Positions 33,451 to 44,904 of a DNA stretch of 64,000 nt are shown piece by piece. Source of the DNA: Siphonodentalium dalli (lineage: Eukaryota; Mollusca; Scaphopoda; Gadilida; Siphonodentaliidae). The DNA lies in NCBI GenBank assembly GCA_032622095.1, contig CP136069.1:30820342-30884341 (forward strand), read 5' to 3'. Made by a program: the position numbers and the translations under genes. The number at the start of each line of letters is the position of its first letter. The first letter of the stretch is position 1. The notes under the pieces are model-generated. The model had not been told where the DNA came from. It worked only from the letters and a program-made list of their open reading frames with translations, and did no database searches.

Positions 33451-33484
33451 CAACAACAACAACAACTACAACAACAACAACAAA
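33451..33484 (+). repeat. CAA microsatellite
   Basis: About 11 CAA units with one CTACAA interruption, at the loop side of the right inner arm. Confidence 0.8.
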
Positions 33485-33735
33485 TCGAATGAAGATGAAT
33501 ACTTCAAAAGTTTGTGTGATGAGAGTAGAGATAAAGCACAAGAAGCATGGAGTGATAACGTGGAAATGTATATGGAAAATGGCTCGACAGAAAAAGAGGC
33601 AAAATTACAAGCTGACAAGGACCTTAAAAGTACAGATCTTAAAACTGAAGGCATGAGGCTATTTATGAATGTTTATGCTTGGACAATAATAAAGAACATG
33701 TGGCTGCGCAATGGGACTCTGCACAACAGTGTCAA
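33485..33735 (+). pseudogene. Inverted truncated copy of the 141-residue ORF
   Basis: It matches the reverse complement of 32722-32975, from KSNEDEYFKSLC to LRNGTLHNSV, with one notable change (TIIKNM for TIKNNM). It lacks a start and runs into the GAAATTTTT minisatellite of the right arm. Confidence 0.7.
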
Positions 33736-33900
33736 GTTTTTGAAATTTTTTGAAATTTTTGAAATTGTTGAAGTTTTTGAAATTTTTGAAATTTTTGAAA
33801 TTTTTTTAATTTTTTGAAATTTTTGAAATTTTTGAAATTTTTGAAGTTTTTGAAGTTTTTGAAGTTTTTGAAGTTTTTGAAATTTTTGAGATTTTTGAAG
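33728..33900 (-). repeat. TTTTTGAAA minisatellite, right arm
   Basis: Inverse of the left-arm minisatellite at 32262-32440. Confidence 0.85.
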
Positions 33901-33904
33901 TTTT

Positions 33905-34096
33905 CAATGCGAGTGTCACTTTAACATTATCCCACAGTGTGTGCCATGTGTCTCTTTAACATTCATCCATAGTGAGTGCCTTGTGTCACTTTAATAATCA
34001 TCCCCAGTGAGAGCCTAGTGTCACGTTAACAATCAACGACAGTAGGTGCCTAGTGTCCCTTTAAATTCTCTATGAGTACCTAGTGTCTCTTTAACA
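33905..34096 (-). repeat. 35-bp tandem repeat, right arm
   Basis: Inverse of 32070-32261, copy for copy. Confidence 0.85.
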
Positions 34097-34297
34097 TTCA
34101 AGACTGAAGCTATCCCCACCAAGGTCCTCACGTAATATACATGTAGATAAAACACCATTCATAGAAGTAGCCTAAATCTGATAGTTGGTTAACAGGTAAA
34201 AAACACTACCAATATGTCTCACCTGTAATTAGAGTAATGACGCAATAATATGTCTAGACTGCCACCAACTGGGGGGCATATCATCAGCCGTCAGTTC

Positions 34298-34842
34298 TGA
34301 ATTTTCCAACCTTAAGTGCAGTGGGTGTCGATTTGGAAATTTCCAACAGTTGGAAAGTTTGAGGTACCAGTTAGAAAGTTCCAACGGCGGGGGTGGCGGG
34401 GTGGGGTGGGGGCGGGGGTGGTGGTGGGGCGCAAACAGAAATCTGCAAACGTGGTCAAGCGGGGGGGGGGGTGCAGTTGGAAATTTCAAGGTGAAAACCC
34501 CCAACCCTCTCTAGTCACGTCACGGCTGAGTTATACTTGCACATGCGTGTGATAGCACATATGAAAAAGTACAACAAGCATAAAGTACCAGAGTATATTG
34601 TGCATTGTCATCAGAACATAAATTTAGTGCATGGGTTTTATCCTTTGTGTTCAACAATTTCTTGCATTTTTCTTGCATTTTCCCCTTTTGGAACCCTCAT
34701 TTTTCATTGTGGCCTTCTTTATTCCAAGGAAACCTTTGAATAAATTAATAGCACGCTGTATACTCTAGTATATACCCTGGTACAATGTACGTGATATCAA
34801 ATTATTCACAACAATATTGATAAATAATAATAGTGTTGACAG
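34298..34842. other. G-rich tract and unassigned sequence
   Basis: 34386-34475 is strongly G-rich on the plus strand, with runs of four or more G that could form quadruplexes. The rest shows nothing recognisable. Confidence 0.4.
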
Positions 34843-34844
34843 TA

Positions 34845-34952
34845 CAGTAATGTCCAAAGTAATTGACCACTTAACCACAGCAGAATTATGGGCAATTTAA
34901 ATTACCCATAATTCTGCTGTGGTTAAGTGGTCAATTAATTTGGACATTACTG
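34845..34952. mobile_element. Palindromic MITE C, 108-bp copy
   Basis: The ends CAGTAATGTCCAAAGTAATT and inverse, TA on both sides, and the whole length is an almost perfect palindrome around GGGCAATTTAAATTACCC. TA target and CAGT ends suggest a Tc1/mariner-like origin. Confidence 0.85.
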
Positions 34953-35079
34953 TATGTACACTGCATGATTTGTGTAGTAATCACAGGTGCCATTATTGAC
35001 CTCCGATCTGTTGTTTCAAATTTTAAGGCTTCTAAACGCGTATCCTGATACACACCATAATAAAGTACCAGTACTTTTG

Positions 35080-35340
35080 TAGATACTTGGGTTATTGCAC
35101 CATGGCTATATGTGCCCTTGTAAAATGCCCAAAATGACATGTGTAGACTTGGGTATATACCGGTATAGCTATGATGATTTTCTTTGATATATACCAGAGT
35201 ATACTTGGGTATTGCACCCATGGTATATACCTGGGTGCAATACCTTGTAAAATGTCCAAATGACCTGGGTAAATTTTACTTGGGCATAGGTACAATGGTT
35301 TACTTTGGAGGATACCAAGGTACACTTGTACGTGCACCAT
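35080..35340 (+). repeat. Degenerate repeats around TACTTGGGTAT/ACCTGGGT
   Basis: Several diverged copies of TATACTTGGGTATTGCACCA-like sequence, with no fixed period. No coding meaning. Confidence 0.5.
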
Positions 35341-35350
35341 GATATATATG

Positions 35351-35784
35351 GTATACAGTACAGCGGAAATGGTGACTGTCACCTCCCATTTCGTTCAGTT
35401 GGGTACCCAGCTTTTACAAATTTTCAGTTGGATACCCAGCTTTTGTAAAATTTACATTTGGGTACCCAGATTTATGAAATCTCACACAGAGCGTGATTTA
35501 ATTAGTGATTGCGTCAGTTGATTGCGTAATGAACATGTTAAATTTGTAAATACTTGTTTATACATGAATTATGGTGTATATATTCGTCCCGGTGCTTGAA
35601 AATACTAGCGGTGAAGAATTGTATGCATAGGACATAGGTACTGCAGATCGACTGCTTTCATAATGCTGGGTACCCAAATGTAAATTTTATAAAGGCTGGG
35701 TACCCAACTGAAAGTTTTAAAAAGTCGGGTACCTAACTGAACGAAAGGGGGGTGACAATGAACATTTCAACTACAGTACACTTG
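35351..35784. mobile_element. Inverted-repeat MITE with GGGTACCCAGC tandem arms
   Basis: The left arm (35351-35470) and right arm (35664-35784) are inverted, each holding two or three GTTGGGTACCCAGCTTTT units and TGTCACC further out. Interior unique. Confidence 0.65.
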
Positions 35785-36438
35785 ATAAATGCCCAAACTG
35801 CACCTGGGTATACATTCACCAGCGTACTTATATCCACGTGTTTTTTTCACATGGGAGTACACAATTAAAGCGCTTCCGTGACTTTGTGTATAACGACTTT
35901 TAATCATTTAAATAAATCAAATACAAATTTCATGTATTGATACCTATAAATGCAATCTAATGATCAAATACAGGAGAGGTCGAGATACCATTCAGAAAAC
36001 GATTACTTTGTTTAGATAAGACACAGCACTGAACAGGTCCTGGTTGCAGCACGGAGGAGCAAACATACCGCTATGAGTGCTGGTTTACATAACGTCTCGT
36101 AATGTTCCAAGTATATAATTGAGTGGAATTAATTAATGTAATCATTTGAGACCCTCGCCCGCCGCAAACTAAATAGACGTGAAGACTTTTCCATGCGAAG
36201 TCGGCCCCATGCGAAGTCGATTCTACGCGAAGTCGACCCCAAGGAAGTCGGCCCCATTCTGTACGTCATGCATGGGGCCTCTTGTGTCAACTTCGTGAGA
36301 GGTCGCCTTCGTGTGGGGTCAAATATATATTAGTTTATGGCGGCATGGAGTCATAAATTAAGTTACGCATTTCCGCGTATACGCGACGTAACCACAATTA
36401 ATTTCACGGATGTTGTTTGGGTTACATTTAGCGCACAT
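35785..36438. other. Unassigned sequence
   Basis: CGAAGTCG(A/G)CCCC is repeated around 36195-36300. No gene. Confidence 0.35.
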
Positions 36439-37365
36439 CGTGTCAATGGGGTAGGGTTCTCTATTCCGAAGGTTCAGTAATCCGAAGGTTCACTAATCCG
36501 AAGGTTCACCAGTCCGAAGGTTCACCATTCCGAAGGTTCGCTATTCCGAAGGTTTTCTATTATGGGAGTTTTTAGCCAGAAATGAATCAAAATTTGCCCC
36601 CCCCCCCCCCGTACATTTATACACCCCAATCTAATATCTAATTTGTCCCCAGATGTCGGTTATTAATAGCAAGAAGACAGTATCAGTTTATCATTTTAAT
36701 ATTATAGAAAGTTGAAAACACAATGACTGAAATAAACTACGAGTTAGAGATGCATTCTACCCGAACTGGCAATCTGTACTTGAAAGAAACATCAACATTA
36801 AAATCAAAACAAAGTCAGAATTGCAGTCAGGTCCATTCAGCGGTATTCTGCTATATACAGTAAGTTATAGCGCTCCAGTATTGATTGACCGTAAGAGCCC
36901 CACTGTTATAGTCCGCCTTTAGCATTTGGGACATTATATTAATCAAAATAACTCCTATGTAAATCATTTATAAATCAGATGATTTATTGAAGTTATGTCT
37001 ACGTAAAATAACACTTCCTAAAACGACATATATGTCGTTTTAGTCCTCAGCCGATAGACGACATATATGTCGTTCTACTCGCCAAAGGGTTTAAATCTCA
37101 AGGAAACCCACGAAAACAAAAATCACATTAATTTTTTTTAATGTTTTAAGTTATTTCCTTCATAAAAAAGAGTCTTCGTACTAAAGAACCCTCTCAATAC
37201 TTTAGAATATAGAATTAACTTTTAAAATAACAAAAACCTTCGGAATAGCGAACCTTCGGAATAGTGAACCTTCGGAATAGTGAACTTTCGGATTAGAGAA
37301 CCTTCGGATTAGTGAACCTTCGGAATAGCGAACCTTCGGAATAGAGACATGTTCCCCGTGTCAAT
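36439..37365. mobile_element. 909-bp foldback MITE with tandem-repeat arms and 9-bp target duplication
   Basis: CGTGTCAAT occurs at 36439-36447 and 37357-37365, directly flanking the element. The ends start GGGG/GGGA and contain TCTCTATTCCGAAGG. Each arm has five to seven ~17-bp units of ATTCCGAAGGTTCACTA. The interior has paired GACATATATGTCGTT palindromes (37021-37078). A 9-bp duplication is the usual size for Mutator-like elements, which is the likely source of the transposase. Confidence 0.75.
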
Positions 37366-37763
37366 ATATTATGTCGAGACGGGCGTCAACTCAAATTTCT
37401 TGGACAAATATAAATATCATGTAACATTTTATTTGATACATTTGTCTGAAAATTATACGAGAAAATCTCGATGACGAGGCGTCCTATTCATTGCATATAT
37501 ATTCCGGTTTTGTTGCAATCCGTAAAATAGTTTTTATTCCCGTTTGTTTCGTACTCAGTACAGTGAAAGTTGTCAGATTTTGGTCGACTAACATGTTTTA
37601 TTCCAGAGCGATCAGGGACTCAAACATGGCACATTGGTTCATCCCCCTTTAAGCTGTATATTACGACAAAAAGTTGTCGAGTATATATATAAGCACTCTT
37701 TGGGCACATTCCCGAAGAAGTCTTTCGATGATAGAACATGGAAACAAGAGCAGCCACCGCAGT

Positions 37764-38377
37764 TTATTACAAGAAAACCATAGTCAGAAATGGGTAACGC
37801 CACCAAGATCATATTATTAGCCATAAATATAAATTATATATTGGTTACATTAATGCACCGCCTCAGAATTCCGTTAAAACAACTAATCCTTCAAATTATT
37901 ACAAAAAACTACGGCTTATTACTACAGGATTTTCATTCACCCAAACCAGAAAGCTTCTAAATGCGGTTAAAAAATTGGGTTCCCGTCATAAAATCTTCAA
38001 GTGTGCATGGCCCAGCCATTGTTCTTACCTAAACATTGAAACGCAATTAACGCGGTCATAATAGTTACATACTGCAACTATAAGACATCCATCGAATACA
38101 CCCCCACGAAAAACCGAAAATGTGTTTGTCCTGCGAGATATCCCATCGCTATAGCTCAATTTGACACGGCCAGATTAGCCTTTCTACAATATCCTAAAAC
38201 AATAAAGCTTCTCAAATCATCGGCATAGTCAATAGAACTTTCACGAACTTGGACATTCCAACTACAGCTTTTAACGGACTCGGGGTCGCAGTACAACTTT
38301 AACGCGTCCCAAAATAACCGGAAAAAACAATTATCTATTTATAAAATCCCCATAGGTCCACAGATTTCTAAAATTTG
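37764..38377 (+). repeat. Dispersed ~615-bp direct repeat, copy 1
   Basis: From ACAAGAAAACCATAGTCAG to CCACAGATTTCTAAAATTTG; matches 39539-40159 with small indels. No LTR-like TG...CA ends, primer site or ORF was found. Confidence 0.85.
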
Positions 38378-38394
38378 CCCAACAGTATACACCG

Positions 38395-38620
38395 GTGGCG
38401 TTAACAAGTCTCGCGTGACCTGTTTCAAATTAGGGTTATCGCTTTCGGCGGACCAAATGTTAATATATATATACGTCCCGTGACCTTATTTGACCATTGA
38501 TACGTCCCGTGAACTGTTTCAAATCAGGGTTCACGCTATTGGCGGACCGAGCTTTAAAACGTCCCGCGTGCATCACCTGTTTCATATCACGAGGGCCACC
38601 AAACTCGGTCACGTGGTATT
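38395..38620 (+). repeat. Imperfect direct repeats around CGTCCCGTGACCTGTTTCA
   Basis: Two to three diverged copies containing CCTGTTTCAAAT, AGGGTT and GGCGGACC. No gene. Confidence 0.6.
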
Positions 38621-39538
38621 TTTTGGTATGTAAGTGGCGGACGGTGTTATCAATTCAAAGTAGGTACTGAGTTCAGTATAGCTTTATTGTTCAATTACCC
38701 ACAAGCAGACCCATCGGAGAGAATGCGGAGAAAAATAATAAAATGGCAGGATTATATATAAAGTTCCATTAGATGATTCGAGTTCTTCGTGATATCTTCC
38801 CAACTCATATATAGTTTGTATATTGTCGAGGTATAGAAAATTGCGATCGCGCTCACACAATTTGACTTTAATTGACAATAAAGTCGCCTGATAAATGGAG
38901 CTAAAATATAAATTTGCTTAGTCAATATTGGTCCAGGATAATCAAAATTCGACTAGAATATTTTTAAATATGCATTTGTTGGCAAGTTATTGACATTATT
39001 GTTTATCTCAGACCTAGTTAGATGTAATATGTAACGCCCGAACTGCAGGTATACCGCTCACTTCACACACATACACACATACATATTGATAGTTTCACAT
39101 CAGTGCAGACCAGAATCCGATTTTTTCTCTAGGAGACAGGAGATCTGTCTATATAACAATAACCCTTATTATAGCATTAAAAAGTCCATTAAACATTTCC
39201 TTATCTCTCACTTGTGACGAATAGGCGCGTGCTTCCTGGGATATACTTGGCAACGCGCCAACATAATTACCGCGCGGATTAATAATACATATGTCTCGAA
39301 AAGCCGCGCTTGACACCAACACCATGCATACAGACATTGCATGAAATGCGGGGAAATAATGCGTAAACCGTGTTGCGGGCACAAGTGGGGAATATATATA
39401 CATATATGTTTTGAAGAAAAGTTTGTTAATATTTGTTTGTCTTTGGGCACAATTCCGGATCGACGAGGTGCATGCATGCTTGGTGAACACACGGCAGCTT
39501 CAACGGCAGTATTGAGTAAACTATACATACCCGCATAT
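38621..39538. other. Unassigned spacer between the direct repeats
   Basis: No gene supported. The start of 39441-39538 resembles 37695-37763 weakly, so the duplication may have been longer. Confidence 0.35.
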
Positions 39539-40159
39539 ATTATACAAGAAAACCATAGTCAGAAATGGTAACGCCACCAAGATCATATTATTAGCCATAA
39601 ATATAAATTATAATATAAAATATATTGGTTACATGAATGCACCGCCTCAGAATTCCGTTAAAACAACTAATCCTTCAAATTATTACAAACAAGTACGGCT
39701 TATTACTGCAGGTTTTTCATTCACCAAACCAGAAAGCTTCTAAATGCGGTTAAAAAATTGGGTTCCCGCCATAAAATCTTCAAGTGTGCATGGCCCAGCC
39801 ATTGTTCATACCTAAACATCGAACGCAATTAACGCGGTCATAATAGTTACATACTGCAACTTTAAGACATCCAGCCAATACACCCCCACGAAAACCCGAA
39901 ATGTGTTGTCCTGCGAGATATCCCATCGCTATAGCTCAATTTGACACGGCCGGATTAGCCTTTCTACAATATCCTAAAACAATATATCTTCTCAAATCAT
40001 CGCCATAGTCAATAGAACTTTCACGAACTTGGACATTCCAACTACAGCTTTTACCGGACTCGGGGTCGCAGTACAACTTTAACGCGTCCCATAATAACCG
40101 GAAAAAAAACAATTATCTATTTATAAAGTCCCCACAGGTCCACAGCTTTCTAATATTTG
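39539..40159 (+). repeat. Dispersed ~615-bp direct repeat, copy 2
   Basis: Second copy of 37764-38377, with a small AT expansion near 39610. Same orientation, 1.8 kb downstream. Confidence 0.85.
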
Positions 40160-40164
40160 TTTCG

Positions 40165-40227
40165 TTCCATAGAGTATGGATGCAAGTTCCAACATGTCAG
40201 ACCAACATGCATCCATACTCTATGGAA
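40165..40227. repeat. Perfect 20-bp-stem hairpin
   Basis: TTCCATAGAGTATGGATGCA (40165-40184) and its exact reverse complement (40208-40227) are separated by 23 nt. It directly follows the direct-repeat copy. It could be a small palindromic insertion or a transcript hairpin. Confidence 0.8.
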
Positions 40228-40779
40228 TGCAATCAAATCAACATCCATTTCTTAAGGGGAGATATCTGTATTCGGGTTACTGCATGAATAGGGATTTGTG
40301 GCGCTTAGTATCAAAACACGGCAATGGATGATTGTCCCATATAAATACCTCCATGTTTCCAGACAATTTCTCAATTGTTGAAATTTGTGCTGAACGACCG
40401 ACACTCAAATTTACCACAAAATTTCGAGCGCGCTCGGCTAAGATTGCGATTTTTCTCGGGAACTGATATCTAAATGTCTGTAAACTGCCACAGCATAAAT
40501 TAGCATGACCCATCATGTACGTCGTCCATTGGTTGGGATAACTCTAAATTGACTATTTAAATTTTACTACTTAGACTAGCCCTGGTATGGAAAACTCTAA
40601 TAATATTGTTATAGCCCGAGGTGTGGTTTCCTGACGTACTCAGGTCGGTTAGAGGATACCAGCGTGATGGTATACCGGTAACTAATTTGACGGTATGCAA
40701 TACCGCTGCTTTGTCATAACACCGTACACTGTTAAAACTGTACGTTAATGGGGTTTGAATCTTGTCAAAGATATGGAAC

Positions 40780-40960
40780 CCATTTTGATTTTGACTAAAA
40801 CCAACCAAAAGTGGTTTTGATAAAAAACAAGTTTGGTTTTGTCGACAACCATTTTGGTTTTGATAGATTGGTTTTGACTAAAACCAAATCTGGTATTGAG
40901 TAAAACCAATGATGATTTGGTTTCATATCTGTGATAAAACTCTCAAAACCAAACCAAACA
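40780..40960. repeat. Cluster of GGTTTTGA / AAAACCAA motifs
   Basis: Ten or so copies of GGTTTTG and CAAAACC in both orientations, able to fold on themselves. Low-complexity repeat, no gene. Confidence 0.6.
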
Positions 40961-41049
40961 TGCGAGGCGTGGGCCATATGGAGAATTAAAGTACCATCAT
41001 GTATGGACCCGATCCGATCATGCGTATATATGATGTGCCCCTCTCTCTC

Positions 41050-41300
41050 CCCCGGAATTGCAATTGCTCAAAAATGAGCGTCGAAGTATCCAATACTCAT
41101 TTTGATAGGAGTGCTATATATACGACCCACTAAATCCATTCAAGTTAAAAACAATTTATGTACAAGAAAAATCGAATGTTAAAATTGCTCAATAATGAGC
41201 ATCGAAGTATCGAATACTCTAATTTTGATAGGGGTGCTATATATATACGACACACTTAATCCATTCACGTTGAAAAAACTTATGTACAAGAAAATTCGAA
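41050..41300 (+). repeat. ~125-bp direct repeat, two copies
   Basis: ATTGCTCAA(A/T)AATGAGC, GTGCTATATATA and TTATGTACAAGAAAA occur in the same order in both copies. Confidence 0.8.
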
Positions 41301-41460
41301 TGTTGAACGAATGTTGAATGTTGTGCCAACTTCACACGAATGTTGAACGAATGTTGACTGTTGTGCCAACTTCACACGAATGTTGAAGGAATGTTGAATG
41401 TTGAATGTTGTGCCAACTTCACACGAATGTTGAACGAATGTTGAATGTTGTGCTAACATC
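41290..41460 (+). repeat. 40-bp tandem repeat, about 4 copies
   Basis: The unit contains ACTTCACACGAATGTTGAAC and GAATGTTGAATGTTGTGCCA; one copy has an extra GAATGTT. Confidence 0.9.
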
Positions 41461-42043
41461 ACGGACCCCTTGCTTGTCGTTATTACACTTGGCTTACAAA
41501 ACTTCAAGATAACTTAAGTTCGATAGACTGAAGTGGTCATACTGAAATCATAACGGAACGGACGAACAGTCAGACCAAAACACACATACAATGTACGTCC
41601 GGTGGTAACAAAGGGCAAACTCATATTGGTCAAAATGTCCTTGTGACAAATTAAAGCGTGGGAAATGGGCGGTGAAACACATCGCCGCGTATTTGCGTCA
41701 CATATTACTTATCCATGGAGTTTACCAACCAAGATAATTGTTTATTTTCTGACAACTCTCCTTTTTGTAAACAAGTCTTTGAATTACGACTCGAGCAATC
41801 GACCTACTAGCATATAAAGCGGAGTTTGTTCGTTGCCTTAATAAATCTTACCTTGTTTGATTTTAAATTTGGTTCTTTGGAATTCAATTGGTGTAATGCT
41901 ATTAACTACGACGCTGATAGTTTAATCGTATATACCGAACCCAAACATAACAGATAATATAGCGAATAGATTTGTAGGCTAATTCAGAGCAAACGTCAGT
42001 TGTGCAATCATTTGTTGAATTAGAGATACAGATAAAACAGATA

Positions 42044-42626
42044 TTAAAGGGGTACTGTACGCCAATTTCAATAAATTCCCGGTGATAACAACGATCTAAT
42101 ATCGATAATATATAGAAAACTAAGTAATTTGAGTGGAAGATGTATTATGTAAACGTTCAGGTTAATATGTTATCTTAAAATCAAAGTTAATAATTTGATA
42201 TAAATTTAATTTATGGCTGGAGTCATGAATTAAATACGAATTTATGTGTAAAAGACGTAATCAAAATAATTCACGGATAGTGGATTGGGCAAAGCATGAC
42301 ACACGTGATCGTGTACAAAATTATGTTGATACGGGGCGTAAAGCCGTAAATTCAAGCCACTCACTGACTAGTGACTATACAATAACTTAAATGAGTATAT
42401 GGGACTAGTATGCATATAATATAACATTTATTTGATACATTTGCTTGAAAACTGTCCAAAAATCACTCGACAACGACAATTTGTATTTTGCATTCCGACT
42501 AATCTGCCATCCGTAACATTACTTCGTACTCAACAGACTTTGAAATAATCGAAATCTGGTTACCTTATTCTACGACTCAGAGAATATAGAAACCAACAAC
42601 AACATTTGAGTACAGTATCCCTTTAA
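42044..42626 (+). mobile_element. MITE family A, copy 3 (older)
   Basis: TTAA flanks and AGGGGTACTGTACGCCA on the left are kept; the right end has changed (CAGTATCCCT) and the interior is visibly diverged from the other three copies. Confidence 0.85.
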
Positions 42627-42710
42627 GATATTGTATACATATTGCGCGGCTTGTCGTTGGCTATGCCCAAATAGTGGTCCGAGCTATAAGGGAGGAATAC
42701 ATAGAGAATA

Positions 42711-42906
42711 CAGTAATATCCAAAGTAATTGACCACTTAACCACAGCAGAATTATGGGTAATTTTTCAGGATTTAGTCGGAAATATGGCTTGTTACCATT
42801 CGAGAGCTTTCCGATGAATGGCAACAAGCCATATTTCCGACTAAATCCTGAAAAATTACCCATAATTATGCTGTGGTTAAGTGGTCAATTACTTTGGGCA
42901 TTACTG
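42711..42906. mobile_element. Palindromic MITE C, 196-bp copy
   Basis: CAGTAATATCCAAAGTAATT and its inverse, TA on both sides. Palindromic over nearly its full length, with TTTCAGGATTTAGTCGGAAA arms that the 108-bp copy lacks. Confidence 0.85.
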
Positions 42907-43440
42907 TATACCTATAGTTTTTGTTTGAATACCGAAATATCTCATGGGTGTCTAAATGTTGATAGATAGATATAGAACCAGAAAATGGAACCGAATATTT
43001 CATTTGTGTTCCCCATTTGGATCACGAAATATCTTCTAGGAAACAATTATGTTCCGAGATAATTAATGCTATAATTATAAGCACGTTTGAGGTCTTGTTG
43101 TTTTAAAATGTTATATTACTTCGTAGGTACGTTAAACTGTTTAAAATTGAGATAACACGAAGTTGGTTCACTGAATAGATCCCGAATATAGTCTGAAGGA
43201 AATGTCGAATTACATTTAAAAAGTTAACTTTTCATACTTTATTTCTCCTATTTGTGATATGAGCAATATAGTTACCCCCACCAGTAATATCCAATGATTG
43301 GAGTCTAGCTATGTCTGGAAACTTGTCTCGGCATGACTGTGGGTATTGGTATTTGAAAGGAATGACGCTTGATCTGCATGGTCTTCCCTAAATCTCCTTA
43401 ACCCCAAAGCGTGGACAATAGTTAAATTTTAGACTATAGG
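42907..43440. other. Unassigned sequence
   Basis: No gene or repeat recognised. Confidence 0.35.
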
Positions 43441-43765
43441 TCGTGTTCCCACACAACCATTGGATTCAGTTTGGTTCTACGAATAACCGAACTTAGGATT
43501 TGGTTCCAGATGGAACCAAAGAAGAGTGGAACCAAATGTCTTGGTTCTATTTGGTTCTCCGGTGAACTTCGCTCTTAGAGTGAATAGGTTCCGGACACTA
43601 ATGCTGGTTCCATAATTAGCGAAGAACTAAACAGAGAATCAAACGATTCTTCATTCGGGACCAAATCTCAGAACCAATTGTTCTTAACACTAAATTTGGT
43701 TCTTGGCGGAGAACCAAAAAATATCAAATGATTCTTCATTTGGAATCAAATCTCAGAACCATTGC
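43441..43765. repeat. Cluster of GGTTC / GAACC motifs
   Basis: Many GGTTCT, GAACCAAA and GGAACCAAA motifs in both orientations, plus a direct repeat of GATTCTTCATT. Similar in style to the cluster at 40780. Confidence 0.55.
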
Positions 43766-44089
43766 AGCTGCTTTGGTCATTGTCGAATGGTTTCGTGCAA
43801 ACAAGACACATGATATCTAACGCGCAAAAAAAATGACACCCAGGATCTCCCAAATGTGCACAAAGTCACCCAGTATTTCAAATTCGATTCAAGGATACGA
43901 AACTGCAGTGACATTCAAACTCAAAGCGAACGGTATGGCTTTCAAATTCCCTTGAAATTCCATTCTGATCAAAAACTAATACTAACCATACTAATAACAA
44001 GAGACGACTTGTCTAAAATCGAGTTTTTATGTGACTTCGAGATTCTGGGTGACTTTATGCACGATATACGATGCGACAATGAAAGCTAC

Positions 44090-44640
44090 AATGCAGAGTT
44101 ATGTACCCTTGCTACGCTGGTCTGACCGCTGCCATCACGTATGTTTTCGCAATTAAAACAAAGTGTTTTGTTAGTAACAATTCATTCTGGCTTGACCTAG
44201 CCAATTTTAAAATGAATATGGACAGTTCAGTTTCTCAGAATACTGAGGAATGAATTGTAACATACAAAATTCTTTCAAAAAAATTAGTGATTTCCTCACA
44301 TTATGTGTACGTGATGGCAGCGGTCAGGCCAGCGTACCAGTGGACTGAACTCTGCATTGCAGCCTGCATGGCGAACAATTTCAGCGTGTCTGCATATGGA
44401 ATGGCATCGAATGCCTGGATTTATATTTCAGTGTATATATAACCCAGTGCGTTATGAATACTGAGGAATGAATTGTAACATACAAAATTCTTTAAAAAAA
44501 AAATAGTGATTTTCTCACCAGAGGACTGAACTCTGCATTGCAGCCTGGCGAACAATTCGGCGTGTCTGCATATGAAATGGCATCAAATGCCTGGATATAT
44601 ATTTCAGTGTATATATAATCCAGCGCGTTATGGTCCTCGA
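44090..44640. repeat. Mixed direct and inverted repeats
   Basis: AATACTGAGGAATGAATTGTAACATACAA-type sequence and GAACTCTGCATTGCAGCC occur twice in direct order (44238-44455, 44456-44640). 44092-44145 is inverted at about 44307-44362 (CGCTGCCATCACGTA). Confidence 0.6.
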
Positions 44641-44904
44641 CCTCGGTGACATCCGCGTTTGGATTTACGTAGATGAAACGATGTGAAGTGGCTGCCGTCG
44701 CCATTGACAAATCCTTTTGAAAAAGTGTGAACCCTAATTGAAGAAATATATATTTGTACAAACACGTGCGTTCGTCGCGATAAAGACACCGACAAAGTAA
44801 AATATTAAGATCAGTCAACAGACCTACAGCTATTGGATTTCAGTCAATTAGTTGTTTGGTTTCGAAGATTTCTCTTGTGTAACACGAGGTTAATATTCTG
44901 GGAG

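Larger units (their letters stand above)
31866..34297. mobile_element. Large foldback element with arms of ~500 bp
   Basis: The arms 31866-32440 and about 33730-34297 are inverted copies with few differences. Each contains a 35-bp tandem array and an A/T-rich CTTCAAAAA minisatellite. A second, inner inverted pair (32722-32975 and 33485-33735) carries part of an ORF, so the left half reads into the right half apart from a ~280-bp segment near 32441-32721. Outer ends are approximate and no target duplication was fixed. Long inverted arms recall Polinton/Maverick or foldback elements, but no hallmark gene is present, so the class is open. Confidence 0.7.

Noticed and set aside
37764-40159. LTR retrotransposon with 615-bp LTRs
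   Set aside because: No TG...CA ends, primer-binding site, polypurine tract or coding sequence in the spacer.
43856-44125. 89-codon frame as a gene
   Set aside because: It starts at GTG, has no recognisable motif and overlaps an inverted repeat.
44492-44818. 108-codon minus-strand frame as an exon
   Set aside because: It spans a direct-repeat pair with low complexity, and no matching splice neighbours were found.
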